Of a stretch of DNA of 23,807 nucleotides, positions 22,584 through 23,807 are shown in pieces. Each line of letters begins with the position of its first letter. Positions within the stretch are counted from its first letter, which is position 1. The DNA is taken from assembly GCA_900541195.1 (NCBI GenBank), contig UQIY01000034.1:1-23807 (forward strand). The letters are read 5' to 3'. The notes under the pieces are model-generated. The model saw nothing but the letters and a program-made list of their open reading frames with translations. It was not told the origin of the DNA and made no database searches. A program made the position numbers and the translations under genes. This DNA comes from an uncultured Collinsella sp. (GTDB lineage Bacteria > Actinomycetota > Coriobacteriia > Coriobacteriales > Coriobacteriaceae).

Positions 22584-23500
22584 TCGAAAGCACCTACCAG
22601 CTCGTTGATGTCCTTCACGCCCTGGGACTCCGCCCAGGCCTCGAGCTCGTGCGCGATCTTAATCGAGGCGCACGGATCGACGAAATTGGCCATGCCGACC
22701 GACACGCAGGTGGCGCCGGCCAGGATAAACTCGGCCGCATCTTCGCCCGTCATGACGCCGCCGACACCGTTGATGGGGATATCGACGGCCTGAGCGACCT
22801 CCCAGACCATGCGAACGGCGATGTGGTGGCACAGCGGGCCCGAAAGGCCGCCCTTGGGCTTGGCCACACGGGACTTGCGGGTATGAACGTCAATGGCCAT
22901 GCCCTGGATGGAGTTGATGACCGAAAGGCCGTCGGCTCCCGCGGCCTCGAGAGCCTTGGCAATCTCGGCGACGTTAACCGGAGCCATCTTTACGAACAGC
23001 GGCTTATCGGTCACCTTGCGGCAGGCAGCCATAACGGCAGAGGCGCCCTCGGGGGAGGAGCCCATGGCGGCACCGCCGGCGGCAATATTGGGGCAGCTCA
23101 CGTTGATCTCGTAGCCGGCAGCCCAGGGGCACAGCTCGACATACATCTCGAGCGCGCGGACAAACTCCTCGACGGAATGACCGGCAACCTGGCAGATGAC
23201 CTGGCAACCGTCCTTGGAAAGCTGCTCGAGCCACGGACCGGACTCACGGGCAAAGGCGGCCACGCCGGGGTTCTGAAGGCCCACGGAGTTGATCATGCCG
23301 CCCGGGATCTCGGCCATACGAGGCGCGGGGTTGCCGGGCCAGGGCTCGGCAGCACAACCCTTGGTGGTGATGGCGCCCAGCTGGGAGACATCAAAGAAGT
23401 TCTGGAACTGCCAGCCGTAGCCAAAGGTACCGGCTGCGGTGTTGATGGGGTTCTGCATCTTGACGCCGCCGAAATCGACGGCCATGTTCACGGTACCCAC
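22577..23500 (-). CDS. pyrD: Dihydroorotate dehydrogenase class 1B, catalytic subunit
   Basis: This subunit oxidises dihydroorotate to orotate on FMN; class 1B enzymes pass the electrons through PyrK to NAD+. The 307 residues carry the class 1 signatures: NPINTAAGTFGYG, the glycine-rich INSVGLQNPG, the catalytic cysteine in NVSCPN (Cys136), VKMAPV, and the FMN-phosphate loop GVGGVMTGEDA. The cysteine at the active site and the pyrK gene directly upstream define class 1B. The start is set at GTG 23500, overlapping the pyrK stop by one base in TAGTG; an ATG at 23485 is an alternative. AAAGGTGG lies upstream. Confidence 0.94.
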   Translation of the reverse strand: MGTVNMAVDFGGVKMQNPINTAAGTFGYGWQFQNFFDVSQLGAITTKGCAAEPWPGNPAPRMAEIPGGMINSVGLQNPGVAAFARESGPWLEQLSKDGCQVICQVAGHSVEEFVRALEMYVELCPWAAGYEINVSCPNIAAGGAAMGSSPEGASAVMAACRKVTDKPLFVKMAPVNVAEIAKALEAAGADGLSVINSIQGMAIDVHTRKSRVAKPKGGLSGPLCHHIAVRMVWEVAQAVDIPINGVGGVMTGEDAAEFILAGATCVSVGMANFVDPCASIKIAHELEAWAESQGVKDINELVGAFEC

Positions 23501-23758
23501 TAGAAGACCACCACCTTTGAAGCATCGAACACGGGGCCGCACATGCAGGCGCCCTTCATACCGTCGACCGTCTCGACATTACAGGTGTTGCAGGCGCCAA
23601 AGCCACAGCTCATCATGCGCTCGAGCGACACCTCGCAGTACGCACCGGCCTCGGCGGCAGCGGCGGCGACCTTCTTCATCATGACGGCGGGACCGCAGCT
23701 AGCCACGTAGTCGTAGCTGCCCTCGCCAAGCAGCTCGGCGGCAGGATCGGTGCAGAAG
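23500..23758 (-). CDS. pyrK: Dihydroorotate dehydrogenase electron-transfer subunit PyrK, 3' part only
   Basis: PyrK binds FAD and a [2Fe-2S] cluster and links PyrD to NAD+. Only the last 85 or so codons are present. They include the end of the NAD-binding domain (YVASCGPAVMMKKVA) and the C-terminal cluster motif: SCGFGACNTC followed by GACMCGPVFDASKVVVF, giving the four expected cysteines. The gene is cut at the contig end. The frame stays open into the adapter sequence and would seem to start with MGSEMCIRDS; those residues are artificial and should be removed. The stop codon overlaps the pyrD start. Confidence 0.93.
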
Positions 23759-23807
23759 CTGTCTCTTATACACATCTCCGAGCCCACGAGACCGGAGCCT
23801 ATCTCGT
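23759..23807. other. Illumina Nextera adapter, not genomic
   Basis: The sequence begins with CTGTCTCTTATACACATCT, the Tn5 mosaic end as seen in read-through. It continues with CCGAGCCCACGAGAC (Nextera read 2 side), an 8-base i7 index CGGAGCCT, and ATCTCGT, the first bases of P7. The parts add up exactly to 49 bases. It marks an untrimmed contig edge. Confidence 0.99.

Noticed and set aside
23759..23787. Translation start MGSEMCIRDS for pyrK
   Set aside because: These codons are adapter sequence; the true start of pyrK is outside the window.

Overview
The window is GC-rich and almost fully coding. It holds 23 protein genes, all on the minus strand, so transcription runs from the high-coordinate end to the low-coordinate end. 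The gene set and order point to a Gram-positive actinobacterium, most likely class Coriobacteriia and perhaps Collinsella or a close relative. Two features support this: an actinobacterial-type integration host factor (mIHF), and the order pyrF-mihF-gmk-rpoZ that is typical of Actinobacteria. The genus is inferred; no rRNA gene is present to confirm it. I saw no tRNA, rRNA, CRISPR array, prophage or insertion sequence.

Layout in transcription order. (1) 23758-21867: the end of pyrK, then pyrD and pyrF, which make UMP (class 1B dihydroorotate dehydrogenase with its Fe-S electron-transfer subunit, then OMP decarboxylase). (2) 21626-19216: mihF, gmk, rpoZ and thiI (nucleoid protein, GMP kinase, RNA polymerase omega, tRNA 4-thiouridine synthesis), from an extended -10 promoter and closed by an intrinsic terminator. 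(3) 19001-14950: comEA, comEC and holA (DNA uptake; clamp-loader delta). (4) 14816-14550: rpsT alone, with its own promoter and a strong terminator. (5) 14453-2950: a long run of lepA, dusB, hemW, a membrane-anchored DnaJ-like gene, dnaJ, mtaB, phoH, ybeY, dgkA, era and recO, covering translation quality, tRNA modification, heme delivery, protein folding, rRNA maturation, lipid recycling and repair. (6) rpsO, then pnp, each followed by a terminator.

Most genes are standard core genes and many are translationally coupled: stop and start codons overlap or touch, and several starts are GTG or TTG. The most unusual gene is the J-protein at 9196-10299. It has a complete J domain and four-repeat zinc finger, but the substrate-binding region breaks off early and is replaced by about three transmembrane helices. 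It sits where the heat-shock repressor gene hrcA is commonly found in this neighbourhood.

The last 49 bases (23759-23807) are not biological. They are an Illumina Nextera adapter with an i7 index and the start of P7, so the genomic sequence ends at 23758 inside pyrK and the window end is an untrimmed contig edge.
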